Shown here: piece after piece, positions 11,423 to 24,128 of the stretch
How the letters are laid out: every line of letters begins with the position of its first letter
How positions within the stretch are numbered: position 1 is the stretch's first letter
DNA from: Amyelois transitella
Taxonomy: Eukaryota > Arthropoda > Insecta > Lepidoptera > Pyralidae
Direction of reading: 5' to 3'
DNA length: 64,000 nucleotides
NCBI RefSeq assembly: GCF_032362555.1
Contig: NC_083520.1
Span: forward strand, 4,216,001 to 4,280,000
Made by a program: the position numbers and the translations under genes
The notes under the pieces: model-generated
The model's database searches: none
The model's input: only the letters and a program-made list of their open reading frames with translations
What the model was told of the DNA's origin: nothing

Positions 11423-11682
11423 GCCGTGTGGTTTCCGGCACCAATAAAAAAAGAATAGGACCACTCCATCTCGTTCCCAACAACGTTCGTTCGTCGTAAC
11501 AAGCGATTAAGGGATGGGCTTATAAACTTGAGATTCTTCTTTAAGGCAATGGGCTAGCAACCTGTCACTATTTGAGTCTCAATTCTATTATTGAGCCCAA
11601 CAGCTAACCGTGGCCTATCAGTATTTTCAAGACTGCTGGCTCTGTCTACCCCGCATGGGATACAGATATGATTATATGTCAT
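11423..11682 (+). repeat. R1 repeat, near full length
   Basis: Contains the R1 head (CCGTGTGGTTTCCGGCACC), the ACCACTCCATCTC block, CAATGGGCTAGCAACCTGTC, and the CTACCCCGCATGGGATA 3' block running into an ATTATATG tail. Confidence 0.8.
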
Positions 11683-11689
11683 ATTATGC

Positions 11690-11835
11690 CTTATTCCTCG
11701 ACTGGCTTTAGTCCCGGTCATATTATAAAGAGGAGCCCGGGTCTTTTGTGACCAAAATAATTCCGGATGGATAAAGTCAGATTTTATCACGAAGCGATTC
11801 CCGTCAGACCTCCACCACCTTTGCAGGGGAACCTA
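11690..11835 (-). repeat. R3 repeat fragment
   Basis: Reads as the reverse of the R3 body: TTTAGTCCCGGTCAT, GAGGAGCCCGGG, then CCCGTCAGACCTCC and CTTTGCAGGGGAACC. It abuts the R1 copy upstream. Confidence 0.6.
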
Positions 11836-12689
11836 AACATAAAGATCAAGGTCTAGGATCATGGATCCTGACAGTTTCATCGTCCAAACATGCTGTGAAA
11901 ATTTCCTTAACGCATAAAAATTCATGCTATTAACGAATAAAAAAGCATATGGGGGATATGGTTTTTTGAATTCAAGTAATCAATTGGGTTTCCTTCATCC
12001 TACATAAAATGTAACGACCACCGAGATTTGTAAAATAATGTCGCTGCATAAAATACTATAGTTAGGTAACTCTTGCTTGTAATCATGAGTTTTGTATTCT
12101 TTACATTGTATTATTACCCGTATGTATATCAAGCATATTCGAGATAAGTTTCTGTAATTTTGTAAAATTTTAAATTATTTATAATAAAAATTTCAAATAG
12201 TCATTAAATAAGCATATTTAATGATAGCAAAAATTTACATGTGTTTATAAATTTGTACATCGTACGGATCTGGAAGAAAAAAATATGATACTCAAATAGA
12301 TATTTTTTTCGTATTTTTTACACATTTTTTAAATTAAATTTGACACAGAGATAAAGACTTTACCTTGATTGACTTTTAAAAACTGTGCAGAAAGAGAATC
12401 GGCTTGTGCGCACTATGTTTTTTTTTTGTTACCAGACCAGCATAGATGAGTTCAAAGAATTTATATGTTTCAAACGATAATTGTATACCTCATGTTATTT
12501 AATTTAATCATAAATCAGTATTTTATCTTCTGACTACGCGTAGAAATGATGACATTACATTTATAAAAACCGAGCAGTCATGCCACATACAAAACAATGT
12601 AGAATGAATAAAGAAATATTATCTCATCATTTCTAGTGATAAGTAATATTTCATTATATTCATTACAGTAAAATAAGGTGGTTATCAAC

Positions 12690-12957
12690 ATCATACATAT
12701 GTACATACATATAATCACGTATATGTCCCTTGCGGGGTAGATAGAGCCAACAGTCTGGAAAAGACTGATAGGCCACGTTCAGCTTTTTGGCTTTAAGATA
12801 GAATTGAGATTGAAATAGTGACAGGTTGCTAGCCCATCGCCTAAAAGAAGAATCCCAAGTTTATAAACCTTTCCCTTAGTGCCTTTCACGACATCCAAAG
12901 GAAAGAGATGGAGTGGTCCAATTCTTTATTCTATTAATGCCGGGAACTACACGGTAC
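12690..12957 (-). repeat. R1 repeat, near full length
   Basis: Starts in a CATACATAT run, then CCCTTGCGGGGTAGATAGAG, the AGGTTGCTAGCCCATCGCC block, and ends with the reverse of the head (GCCGGGAACTACACGGTA). Confidence 0.8.
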
Positions 12958-12964
12958 AACATCA

Positions 12965-13255
12965 TTCTAACCTCTTTGGAGACGGGCCCAGGATAAGTCA
13001 TGCTCACGATCCTGGATTGAGCGAGTCAGGTTATTACACGAACTTTTGCAGGGCAACCTACTCGTTGGTAACCTCTATACTGACTGTAGTTACACACTGG
13101 CTGAATGTGCAGGTTTTCTTACCACACCGTAAGTAAGATGTACATAACTCTAAAAGAGCCATTGGCACGGGAATGGGGTTGAATTTGAACCTGTGCCTCT
13201 TGATGCATCACAATGTTTAATCGGGAAACCTTTCAGCCACTGGCGCTTGTGGTAG
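12965..13255 (-). repeat. R3 repeat, near full length
   Basis: Reverse-strand R3 with GGGCCCAGGATAAG, ATCCTGGATTGAGCGAGTCA, CTGAATGTGCAGGTTTTCTT and CATTGGCACGGG, ending at a reversed B-box-like stretch (about 13185). It sits immediately next to an R1 copy in the same orientation. Confidence 0.6.
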
Positions 13256-14291
13256 TAAATACTTAAATTTCAAAACATTGCAGCTACCACGATTAAACTT
13301 TAGTCATTAATTTTGTTCTTCATAATAAAACTAAAACTTATTTGTACAAAAACAATTTGATTATTACCTTAACAACAACTTTATCGCTTCTTTAATTTTT
13401 GTTTAATTTCTAAAATTACAATTCTCAAGGTGTACATGAAGAAAATGAACATTCCATTAGTATCTTTTTAAGAAATGTCTTAACTCCTTTTTCCTGTCGA
13501 TGTTTTTTGTAACCACACGGCAAAATGAAAATTACTCGATAAAATTATCCAATTATTCGTACTGAAACACGAAGTCGTATTATACGAGTATATTATTCGT
13601 AATTCAGACAAAAAAGGAACTTATTTAAAAACATGGATTTCCGCTGACTTTTTCGCGGGCTGTCACCGCCGATCAGCTCCGATCCTGAACTCTGACTGCG
13701 AAATGGCGCTACATTGATTTCGTGAAATGTTGTTTGTTTCCTGCCGTATTGTATCTGTGATGGAAATATATGCATGAATGGTCTTCGGAGAACGAATAAA
13801 GGATCCCGAAGCAAAGCGGAAAAGTTACATGCAAATGAAAAAGATGAGAGAGGACTTCTTTTGAGAAACCAATTCTTTCAAATAAAAGGCAGTTAAACAA
13901 ACGATACTATATTATATAAACGTACATTACAGATGTTGCAAGTCTTAATAATAATAAATGGTTTCTTTCAGCTTCAAATGAAAGCAAAATCGATAAAAAG
14001 ATTTGCCTCTCGACAAAATAAGATACTCCTTTCTAGTTCAATCATTGAGTTGGGCTTCAAGTAATGTCCCGCAAAATTGGGTCAGGAAACAGCACGGACG
14101 CTTCGTTATGCAACCTTCGATTGCAAATATTGGCTTTTATTGGACTTTCAATGGCGTGATAAATATAAATTTCTTTAATAATGTAGTCTTTGATACTAGC
14201 AAGAAGATGAAGTTATTTGCGCAATTTCCCGATTCGATAGAATGAAGATCAAAAGCGTACGTACTACGAAAAGGTACAAACTAACTTTTTT

Positions 14292-14460
14292 TTACCCGCA
14301 GCTTTGCCCGCGCGAATAAGCGCCACCTTCAAAAAGTACCCTATGATCTGCTTCTCCAGACTCCAAATTATACTATTAAAATGCTAAATTTCAAGGAGAT
14401 TGGTTAAAAAAAAATAAACTTACTTTCGCATTTATATCATTAGTATTTATGGATTAGGAT
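14292..14460 (-). mobile_element. Helitron-like repeat, reverse orientation
   Basis: Starts CCCGCAGCTTTGCCCGCGCG (the reverse of the GC-rich 3' end) and runs through AAAAAGTACCCTATG and CTTCTCCAGACTCCAAATTA to TTTCGCATTTATATCATTAG, the reverse of the usual ATACTAAT...GCGAAAG start. This is the non-autonomous Lep1-type layout. Confidence 0.55.
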
Positions 14461-14984
14461 TTCATATAGGGGGAAATTCAATGGTGTATTGTACTAACAA
14501 TACAAAATCATCACCGACGATGTCAATGCTGATCTCAAGCCAATACGATCAGTAGATATAACATTTAGATTTTATGAATTAGTTATTTCCGACCAAATCA
14601 ATTTGTTTTGTGTACTATCAACGTTTGATAAAAAATGTCACCGCGACATCTACATACATCGTCGTGCTAGATTGTCATAATTATAATAGTTTCCATTAAC
14701 TTATTAATTTTCTAGAACATAATCATTAAGAACAGTATAGGTTTAAATTTATCGAGAATGTTCGTACTTTCTTCGCAAGAGTACCTATAGCCAAAATAAA
14801 CACCGAACAAATTCACTCGAAGACGAATGAAGTCGTCGTTTTCACGGTTTTATTGAACTTTGGCGACGCAGGCTTGTATGTAAATCTGAGTTTGCCATTC
14901 GATATGGGATCCATTAGGGGTTGAATTTTAGGAAAAAAAAGTCACAATATATTGCTATATGCCTACGAGTACAATACTTTATCA

Positions 14985-15123
14985 TTAATGTTTATAAATA
15001 TGTGAAAGTTTGTAGAGATATATTGCAAGCAAGAAAAGTAATATAGCTTTGACATTGGAATAATTGAATAAGTAAAAATTTATGAAGATTTAAGGCGAAC
15101 GAAGCTGCGGGAAATAGCTAGTT
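14985..15123 (+). mobile_element. Helitron-like repeat, internally deleted
   Basis: Starts ATTAATGTTTATAAATATGTGAAAG and ends GAACGAAGCTGCGGG then AAATAGCTAGT. This matches the family's ends, but the middle is short and decayed. Confidence 0.5.
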
Positions 15124-15296
15124 TTCATATTTTACGAGTAACTAGTCGGTGCGGAAATCTATATATTCAGGCAACTGCATATAAGGAGAAGAAGCTGTTA
15201 ATAATATTTATATCCATAGGTCAACTCTGAAAAATGAAGGGTACAATCGGGTACAAGCGGTACACGCAAAATTGAGCCAGAGAGAAAGGTACACTA

Positions 15297-15412
15297 CATA
15301 TCCTTGCTGCTACGACGGTCGTAGCTACAGACTACGAATACTACGCCAATTGTAAGAGCTGCTACGATACTCGCGTAGCTGTGGTTACGAAAGCTACAAA
15401 AAGTTATTATAG
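15297..15412. repeat. Clustered GCTACGA motifs in both orientations
   Basis: Several GCTACGA/TCGTAGC words occur in about 110 bases, including the short palindrome GCTACGACGGTCGTAGC and later CTACGATACTCGCGTAGC. It could be a decayed satellite unit or a structured element; no family is recognised. Confidence 0.4.
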
Positions 15413-16690
15413 GCACTAAAGTATAACATTAAAATCTTATTTAATAAGTGACTGACTGATAGAAAAAGTTCAGCCAGTACTAAAACTACCGGGCTTAAGA
15501 ATTATTTAAAGTGAATATGCTGAAATGCCATCAATGAAATTCCTACAATAATGGAAAATAAACAAGATTTTCTGCCACCGCCGGAATGGAAAGTGGCGGA
15601 ATTTTTCTTCTTAAGCGGGCAGAGTCACGAGCGTACTCTAGTAGTTTGTGTTAGTAGATGTATTGTATAGCTAGCTCTTTGTTCGCCATAATTAATTTCT
15701 GATTACTTTCTTCGTGTAGTGCTGCTCAAAGATTTTCATTAATTAATACAGCTAGGAAAATTTTGCATCTATTAATATTGAGTGCGTACAATGGAATAGG
15801 GGCTAAAATTATTTTCCATTTTACTCATTTCTGGGTCCTGAGCCTGTTCAACTTTTTAATTAGGTTTATAATATTGAATTAGGACAACATGCAATTACAG
15901 TAAATAATGAAAACCAATTAAAATAAACAATTAAGGAATATTCGTTGTTTTATGCACAAAATATACATTTACCAACCTTATTTGGTTCATTGCAAATCAG
16001 CATAGGTACATTAGTTTTTTTACTTGTGCAGTACACGAGAACACTATCGGATTCGGGCAAATGGATGTGTTATAACATCCAAGGTGTTTGCAAGTCTTGC
16101 GACAACTGGCCCTGTCTAGCTCGTAAAGCATAAAGACGTGATATGTATATAAGGCTCAATCTGATCCATTATTTGCCAGTGGCAAAGATAATAGCAATTT
16201 TAATGTTGAAAACATTTTCCCATTTACTCTTCGTTCTTGTTTCGCTAATTTCACATAAATTCGGCTTTCTCAGTAGACAGTATTAATCTTCCAAGACGGG
16301 AAAACAAACGGGACTAAATGAAAAAATAGCGAAATAACATTTTGTAAGTTACTTCCAAGTCCTTTTATGTAACAACGTTATATTTTTTATGAAATTCCTA
16401 AGTGGCTTACTCCGTCTTGAAGTCAGTTATTTCATAACGGAATAAAGTACATAACAACGTTATAACATCAGCCTTTTCAAATTGCTACTGTATTGTTTAG
16501 TTAAGCAATCGAGAAAATCTTCAAAAAATTATGATACGTGAGCACTTACAATATATTTTATGTTTATAGATAAACCTAAAAAATAGCCAAATGGGAGTCA
16601 GATACTCTTTGTTCGGCTGTTAAGTTTTATTATTCACTTTACAATCATAAGGGTCTAAAATCACAACTATGTACTTTGTTGTTTGTACTT

Positions 16691-16797
16691 ACATATAAAG
16701 ACGTCTATATCCTGCTGTTTGGTTTAATTATACTCGTAGAATAGGTAAAAATTCAAATAGTGACAGGTTGCTAGCCCGTCGACTAAAAGAAGAAACT
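16691..16797 (-). repeat. R1 repeat fragment
   Basis: Retains ACGTCTATATCC, CTGTTTGGTTTAAT and AATAGTGACAGGTTGCTAGC. The 5' head side is missing. Confidence 0.6.
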
Positions 16798-16902
16798 TTT
16801 TTCTATTGGTAAATGAAGGTGATGAGGTTGTAAAAGCTGTTAATATTTTTAATCCATATACGCAAACGACACAAATAATTATGTTATAAAAATATTTAAT
16901 AC

Positions 16903-17065
16903 TAGCTGTTGCCCGCGACTTTGTCAGCGTAAATTTCGACTTGAATATTGATCATACAGTCAGATACAGACAGACAGACAAAAATGTAAAAAAACATTAT
17001 CTACCCGTTTCAGTCAAAATATTAAATGTACAGACATAATATTTTACCGTTTTATTATATGTAGT
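16903..17065 (-). mobile_element. Helitron-like repeat (GCTGTTGCCCGCGACTT family)
   Basis: Starts ACTAGCTGTTGCCCGCGACT, has CTTGAATATTGATCATACAG, runs of CAGACAGA, TTTCAGTCAAAATATTAAAT, and ends at a GTTTTATTATATGTAGTA stretch. Closely related to 28541-28695, and to the right half of 17690-17955. Confidence 0.6.
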
Positions 17066-17230
17066 ATTTAGATTTTCAGTTTTTTGAAATAAAAAACTCA
17101 TCCAACACAAAAAAAATATATTTAATAAAAAAAAATATCTTGATTTTGTTGGGGTCGAACTTGGACCGCCCACTTCACAGTCTCACGCGCCAACCACTGC
17201 GCCGTTGCGGTGGTGTCGAAATTAAAGTAG

Positions 17231-17489
17231 ACTACATACATACATATGGTCACGTCTAAATCCCTTGCGGGGTAGACAGAGCCAACAGGCTTAAAAGTCT
17301 GAATGGCCACGTTCAGCTATTTGGCTTAATGATAGAATTGAGATTCAAATAGTGATAGGTTGCTCGCCCATCGCCTGAAAAGAATCACGAGTTTGTAAGC
17401 CTATCCATTAGTCGCCTTTTACGACATCCATGGGAAAGAGATGGAGTGGTCATTTTCTTTTTTGTATTTTTGCCGGGAACCACACGGTA
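17231..17489 (-). repeat. R1 repeat, full length
   Basis: A (CATA)n start, CCCTTGCGGGGTAGACAGAG, GGTTGCTCGCCCATCGCC, CCATGGGAAAGAGATGGAGT and the terminal GCCGGGAACCACACGGTA are all present. Confidence 0.85.
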
Positions 17490-17689
17490 CTTAAGTAGAC
17501 TAACAAACCAAAAATATTTTTACGTGAGAATTACGCATGTTATGTGCGGCAAAACCAGAATATTATCAAACTTATTTTCACTAATATTTATATGTTATAG
17601 GTATTATGCTGTCGTACAATGATAAATGCCTTTGAATTTTGAATTTCGTAACTTATTTGCAGGTAAACTCATGCTTTGAGTTCATTAAA

Positions 17690-17955
17690 ATATTGATAAC
17701 TTTTTTTTTAGTGAACCGATTTTGATTTTGATCTTTAAATGTTCTTCTGAGTTAAAACAAAGCAATTGGTGAAAGTTTGAAGTAAATCGGTTCAGTACTT
17801 TCGGAGATAATCGTGATTATACATACAGACAGACAAGAAATTCTAAAAAAATATTTTAGCTTTCTATTATTCATTCTAAGTGTCCCTCTATCCATTTCAG
17901 TCAAAAATACTTAATGTACAGACAAAATATTTTTACTGTTTTATTATATGTATAG
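17690..17955 (-). mobile_element. Dispersed repeat with shared Helitron-like tail
   Basis: Left part reads AGTGAACCGATTTTGATTTTG and TCGGTTCAGTACTTTCGGAG. The right part shares CCATTTCAGTCAAAAATACT and TACTGTTTTATTATATGTAT with the copies at 16903 and 28541. This is a longer, less deleted member of that family. Confidence 0.5.
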
Positions 17956-19054
17956 AAGGGAAAGTTTGTTAGTGTGTTTCCACAATTTTCCGGATTTTTT
18001 TTGATAGTTAGGAGTACTGAGAAGAAAAAGGTACAATCATCCCTGCAAAGTACTGCTCCTGTGGGAATTTCGTTAAGCGAATATAAAGCGAAAAAGTTCG
18101 CTAAAGCAAGCAAATAAATACCTATATATTTTTATGTTGAAAACACTCTAATCGTCCGCAATTTATTCTAAATGACGTGAGAAATCCCGATTCCCGGCAA
18201 TCCCGGACGGATGTGTGGAGTGACTCGCGGGGTTGGAACGGTGCCCAAGTCAGAAGTTAGTCGGAGCAGCTATATTGCCGGCTGTTAGATTGGAGACAGG
18301 CTTGAAATTTACTGATTAAATCGTTTTCAAAAGCTGCAGTTTAAGTAAGGAATATCTCTATCACCGACGTTTTACAATTGGCTAAGTAAATGCTTTTCTA
18401 ACGTAGACTTAAACTTTTTTTTGTTAAAGAAAAAGCAGATTCTCACCAATCTCAAAATGACATTCAAAGGTGTAGAGGATCCTAATCCAAAAATTTATTG
18501 GGTTTACGCGGTCGAAGCCGCGAGTTACTTTAGCATTTTAATAACAAAAGAACAACAACAACGTTGCCACACTAAAAATGTCCTTCTAAATCGTTTCAAA
18601 TTCAGAGCATCCCTATTTAATTATCTCGAAATAAAAACGAGAAACCATTTTGTGGCTTCACAAAATTAGAATCGTAAAGTTGGTAATTGGAGGGACACGA
18701 AAACAATTTGGGTGATCTCATAAAAAAATTTGATTACCCCTAAACTGTGCGCATACATTTTAATTTATCCAATTTATAAATGCGTGCTCTTGATTAATTT
18801 GTTGTTTCCTAAATTTTATAATTTTACTCGTTCTCGGTAAAGTAACTTTAAAAGATGATAGATTTGATAGTTCCACAGTAAGACTTACTGCTAAATATTT
18901 AATAAAAATATATTTAAATCATCTTTGCATATTTAAGGACATACAACATTTTCAATCATACCCGACGAAGTTAATCTTACTTGGTCTGATCGAAGAAAAA
19001 GCCTACAATTATACCGTGTATGATTAAAAAAATCATTGTGACGATCGTGGCAAA

Positions 19055-19125
19055 TGGGAAGTAGTCTCTGCCTACCTATCCGGGAAAGAGGAGTGATATT
19101 TATGTATGTTTATATGTATGAACTT
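19055..19125 (+). mobile_element. LINE 3'-end fragment
   Basis: CGATCGTGGCAAATGGGAAG, GTAGTCTCTGCCTACC, and GGGAAAGAGGAGTGAT followed by a TATG-rich tail. The same terminus occurs at 21258-21313 and, decayed, at 32355 and 49540. In insects this sequence encodes the extreme C-terminus and 3' tail of a non-LTR retrotransposon, so this is a severely 5'-truncated copy. Confidence 0.5.
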
Positions 19126-19374
19126 GCAGGCACTAGCTGTTATAAGTATTAAAAATTCAGAAATACATCCATGTAGCTTATGTGCTATAAAAAGCGAGTG
19201 ACGGGAAAAAGCAATAAATTAAAAAAGGCGAAATGTCAGGCTATGAGCGGCCTGCTGGGTAACCAGGTCACAACAGGTATACACGGAGCTAGGGGCGTTT
19301 CCGCTCAGTCGACTATGGCACAAATTAAAGAGGGAAGCAGATGATGAGTTAATTACAATATTAATTTCAGACGT

Positions 19375-19480
19375 CAACCAATGTTGTGAAACTAAAAATT
19401 ATGAAAATTATTAAAGTATGTTCGATATGTCCCACCATAATGAATAAAAGGTTTAAATTTGAATTAGAACGCTCGTTGTT
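19375..19480 (+). repeat. Dispersed repeat shared with 54610-54705
   Basis: ACGTCAACCAATGTTGTGAA followed, about 70 bases later, by an ATAATGAATAAAAGGTTTAA-like tail. The copy at 54610 has the same opening and a similar AATTAATAAAAAATTTGAAT tail. Class unknown. Confidence 0.5.
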
Positions 19481-19544
19481 GTGTTTGTAGTATTTCGTAG
19501 TGCAAAAGCCGTTTGTGTTTTATTTGTATTTTCTACATACAAAG

Positions 19545-19765
19545 TGCCGTGCAGTTACCGGCTATACAAAAAAGAATGGGACCACTCCATCTCTTTCCCA
19601 TGGTTTTCGTAGGCAACTAAGGGATAGACTTAAAAACATGGGATTTTTCTTTTAGGCGATGGGCTAGGAACCTGTCACTATTTGAATTCTATTATTAAGC
19701 CAAACAGCTGAACGTGACCTGTCAGTCTTTTTGGGACTGTTGGTTCTGTATGTCTGTTTGTATAT
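19545..19765 (+). repeat. R1 repeat, diverged full-length copy
   Basis: Head GTGCCGTGCAGTTACCGGC, then GGGACCACTCCATCTC, GCGATGGGCTAGGAACCTGT and CTGAACGTGACCTGTCAGTC, losing similarity near TGTTGGTTCTGTATGTCTG. Confidence 0.75.
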
Positions 19766-21257
19766 ACTAAGTTGCTTTTATTTTAAATCCTGGCTAAAAG
19801 AGATTTCAATAAGTATTAGCGGTAGACGTGGCGTTTGAGTCTTGTGACAAATGAGTCTCTTATTCATAAGTGATAAAAATATGCTACATATATGTATGTA
19901 GTAGTCTTCGAAAACATAACTTTCTGTTTTATAAATAATTCGTGCTCAGAGGGCTGAATGGCGCTTTTGGCTCTTGGCGTCCACTAGATGGCAATCATAA
20001 CAACGAATAGGTAGGCTTCATTTTTGCTGCGTCGATGTTTAACTTATGTGCTTTGTTTTTCATGAGCATTGCAATGTCTGTTTTTAGGATTTATTGATAT
20101 TAGGGTATATATCTATATATTTTATATATAAAAAAAAGATTTGCCATAAGAGTGATCTTAAGAACACAGGTTAGGATGTACCGTCAGGACGAGCACAGCA
20201 CTGAGAGTTTTTTATTCCGGAAAAAATACTGTTCCCGCGGGATTTGCTTTATGTAATCCACCATCCACGATTCAATAATACGGCCATTGCCTATATTTTT
20301 ACCTAAAACTAACAGTCTAGTTCAGTTCAGACAGTAACATTTTCTATCACATAAGTAAGTATTTTAAAAATTCTGCGCTGACATGCTTTACATTATTATA
20401 TTAGTATTAGTATTATATCATGAATAAAAAAACTTGGTTAGCGTAGGTTATTTGAAAAAACATTTTCCCCGCCAAAAATATTTTAACCCCAACACTTTCC
20501 TTTTGGTGTTAAGGTCGGTATACACACATTATTTAAACATTTATTCACCTTTTGTATTGTTCATTGTACACTGATCCAAACAGTTAATTTTCACAGGTTT
20601 TATTTTACCAGAATTAGAATATAGTGAAATCTGAACTTACGTTTACAAAAATCTATGAAAAAGTCACCAAATATTTATAGCACCTATAAAGGTTCTATTA
20701 AACATGTTTTTTTTTTTGGAGAGAGGTATACGGATCACACCATTTTTTTTAACCATGAATACTGCATTGTTTGTTTCGTTCAAATTCATCACACTCTTCG
20801 TCCAAGCTGATCGGCTCTTCTTGAACTGACTTTCACAAAGACGTCCCAGATAGTGTAGTTAAAAGCTAAATTCTGAGTGTAAAACTGGCTTTAAGTCACG
20901 TATTGCGACCAAATTCCTATAAATTGGCTGTCTACCTGCCGAGAAGCTGTCAATCAGCGACCCTACTCAGATCGACAGAGGACGAAACTTAGTCCGCCCG
21001 CTCTTACATCAATCAGAACATCTGTTGCCCTCAACAATACCAACTTCTTTCATAATATTAGAGAACTCTAAATATAGTAGCGAACTTTCTTTTGTTCGTA
21101 CATAATCTATACTAATATTTTAAAGATGTATAGTTTGTAAGTTTATATTGAACTATATATATAGGGTGTTACAGGCTATAGGCCCAGTCGTAGCAGACCG
21201 CTTGTCCTCTGATAATAATTTAACCTGAAATACATATTATCACGTCAACATTGGTTT

Positions 21258-21313
21258 TGTAGTCTCTGCCTACCCCTCCGGGAAAGAGGCGTGATATTAT
21301 GTATGTATGTATA
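21258..21313 (+). mobile_element. LINE 3'-end fragment with (TATG)n tail
   Basis: GTAGTCTCTGCCTACCCCTC, CGGGAAAGAGGCGTGAT and a TATGTATGTATGTAT tail. Same family as 19055. Confidence 0.5.
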
Positions 21314-22680
21314 TTGGTTTTGGGTTATTATATTGCTATTAAACACGTTCGCATGGACAGCATGATGATGAACTTGCGACTTCATGGTGTTTTCAATGTT
21401 TAATCCCACGGTAACATTACTTTTTCTGTAGATCATTGTTTCTATGTCAATTTTAGTAGGTACTTCTTCTATTGGTATATGATATTTTGAAAACATTGCT
21501 TTGATGTTGCTTTGGTAGCGAAGAAAAAACAAAGTATGTACCTACTTTTCTCAAACAGATTATAAAAGTAGAGCGAGGAAAAATGCCTTTATAAACTTGG
21601 GTTTTTCTATGCCTAGCAACCTGTCAAAAAAACTAATATAAAAATGTACTTTTGTGGCCGTGAAAGGTAGCGTCACATCTTATGAACTAGGTACTCATCT
21701 AATAGAGAATTACATTTTCTTAATATGGGTTTACTAAAAATCTAGTTATTATAATATTGTTTTAATAATTAGTTATAAAACTCGTAGTAACCGCTAAATT
21801 TACTTCTACGAATGGCCAATTTAACTTTTGTTTTTAGTTGTAGATATAAAATTGAATTTGAGCCTTCAAGTTTAGGGACCTTCAAGTTTTTAGCTTTATT
21901 ACTCTACAGTTTCCGCTGTCTGAAGCGATCTTATTTTGGAATAAAATCTACCCGGGAGTTTAAGAGAAACGTTAGGATTGAGGGATTTAAAGGGGCAAAG
22001 TTATTTCTAAATCTGTATCTGTTTGGATTGTGTTAGAAACCCTCGCGGAATGGCTTTAAATATAAAGGATAAATAGCGATAGAGGGTGCAACTGGAAGTA
22101 TGGAAAAATAACAGTAAAGAATATAATGAAGAAAATTTCTATCTTTTCTATTTCTTTATTTAAATTTATTACAAAACATATAAACAGATGGCTTTTTAAC
22201 AACCTGATGGGTACGGTAGATTAAGAAGAAGATTTATAGAGATTATTTATAATAGAGAAAATTAATTACTAGGTAATCATGTAATTTGTATACACCAAAA
22301 TATTTATTTTAATTAAAAAAAGAAGATACATGTATGAAATCACGCCTCTTTCCCTTAGGAACAGGCAGTAATCCCTACACTTGCTTCAATCCCTGCATAC
22401 TCCATCTCGTTTTCATTAACACATATAGCAGATTTAAATATTATTCAAACGTACTATTGTTTTGATATTACAATGAATATTCTCCGAGAATGTACACCAA
22501 CCAGTATGAAAGGTGTAAAACAGGCGGCGCTCAAAGTTCCGGGTTCCATTGTAAAGTTAGCATGGCGAAACTTTGACGGCTGTCGGCGAAAGCGAAACGA
22601 AGATAACTGATTCAGCGGAGACCGACGCCAGCTAAGAGTATCTAGATTCTATGATATATGTATATAGGTCTAGTTATATA

Positions 22681-22948
22681 GTGCCGTGTGGTTCCCGGCA
22701 CCAATAGAAAAAAAATAGGACCACTCCATCTCTTTCCCATGGATGTCGTAAAAGGCGACTAAGGGATAGGCTTACAAACTTGGGATTCTTTTTTAGGCGA
22801 TGGGCTAGCAACCTGTCACTATTTGAATCTCAATTCTATCATTAAGCCAAATAGCTGAACGTGGCCATTCGGTCCTTTCAAGACTGTTGACTCTGTCTAC
22901 CCCGCAAGGGATTTAGACGTGACCATATGTATCTATGTATGTATATAA
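22681..22948 (+). repeat. R1 repeat, full length (best reference copy)
   Basis: Contains every block of the family in order: GCCGTGTGGTTCCCGGCACC, ACCACTCCATCTCTTTCCCA, GTAAAAGGCGACTAAGGGAT, GCGATGGGCTAGCAACCTGT, AGCTGAACGTGGCC, CTACCCCGCAAGGGAT, and a TATGTATCTATGTATGTATA tail. Confidence 0.85.
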
Positions 22949-23119
22949 ATACATACTTATTATTACGTGTGATCAAGGTGCGTTTGTCTTGGCCGTTAAT
23001 TTTCACGATTCGCATTGCCTAATATAATTATGCAATCCTACTTGTAGGAGCCATGCCACGTCAGTAGAACCTATCTCAATAATAACTTGAAAGGATGTAC
23101 CTTCAATATGAGTGAAGTT

Positions 23120-23268
23120 TTTGAGCAGGGGCTGTGTAGTTCAGAGAAGTTGCTTGATATAACCTAACCCAGGATTGACCATGTTCCACGGCCTACTCCG
23201 GGCTCCTCTCCAGAGGTAACGATAAGGATCTAGTTCCACTGAGATTAACGCCAGGAGGAAGAAAATAC
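23120..23268 (+). repeat. R3 repeat fragment
   Basis: Retains ACCCAGGATTGACCATG, CGGGCTCCTCTCCAGAG and ATTAACGCCAGGAGGAAGA from the 3' half of R3. Confidence 0.55.
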
Positions 23269-23312
23269 CTGTTATAAAATATTAAATGATTAAAATAATA
23301 AGTATATTTTAC

Positions 23313-23386
23313 AGAACCAAAAGCCTTGCAAAGTTTGAAAGGCCACATTCAGCTGTTTGGTTTAATGATAGAATTGAGTTTCAAAT
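23313..23386 (-). repeat. R1 repeat fragment
   Basis: AAGGCCACATTCAGCTGTTT then GGTTTAATGATAGAATTGAG matches the middle of R1 in reverse. Confidence 0.6.
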
Positions 23387-23844
23387 TTACAACAATTTAC
23401 TCTAATATATAAATACTTTTAAAGGACATGACGTGTTTTTCGTTTATTTTACTCTAACATGATGCTAATCCTGCTGTCAAATTAGTCCGGAAGATTGATG
23501 ATGCCACTTTTTACGAATTCTCTATTACAAAATTGGTGCCTTTTGTTCCAGAGCTTACGGCGACAGCAAATAATACATATACATTTTAAAATACTCTAAC
23601 GACACAATAGGAATTGTTGTGTTATATTATTTAACTGTACTTAAATATTATAATCTTACCTGTATGTATATAAAAACAATGTAATTTTAACTTCAATATC
23701 TTGGCAAACGACCGGTAACGTATAAATGACGCTTTGCGATTACTTACAACCTTCTTTCAATGTTGGTTTTACGGTACCTTAATGTTATTGGAACTGCTTT
23801 TAACGACGCTCGCCTAGTTGTTTACTTTATTTAATATCCCAGCT

Positions 23845-24128
23845 AATATCATAAATGCGAAAGTAATTTTATTTGTTTGTTTGTTTGCTACCCCTTCACG
23901 GGTTATCTCCCGAACCAATCTAGGAAGGGCATACGGTACTTTTCATTCAGGTAAAAATTGAAGTTCCTGAGGGATTTGCGATAAAGCTACCTATATTATT
24001 TTGTCTAATGTCTTAGATCTACAGTAACTGCTTCATTATAAATAAATGTTGAAAGTGGCGCTAATAAATCATCTACCGTATAGATGGCGCAAAACTCGTG
24101 CAGGCGTAACGGCGGGTAAAAGCTAGTT
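23845..24128 (+). mobile_element. Lep1-like Helitron just upstream of receptor exon 1
   Basis: Starts TAATATCATAAATGCGAAAG with TTTGTTTGTTTGTTTG, then GGGTTATCTCCCGAACCAAT, and ends GGCGTAACGGCGGGTAAAAG then CTAGT. This is the classical non-autonomous Helitron arrangement. It ends about 50 bases before the splice acceptor of the receptor's first coding exon, so it lies in a 5' UTR intron. Confidence 0.65.

Noticed and set aside
13593-13900. Two - strand ORFs of 63-73 codons
   Set aside because: Overlapping frames with no family features; AT-driven open frames are expected at this length.
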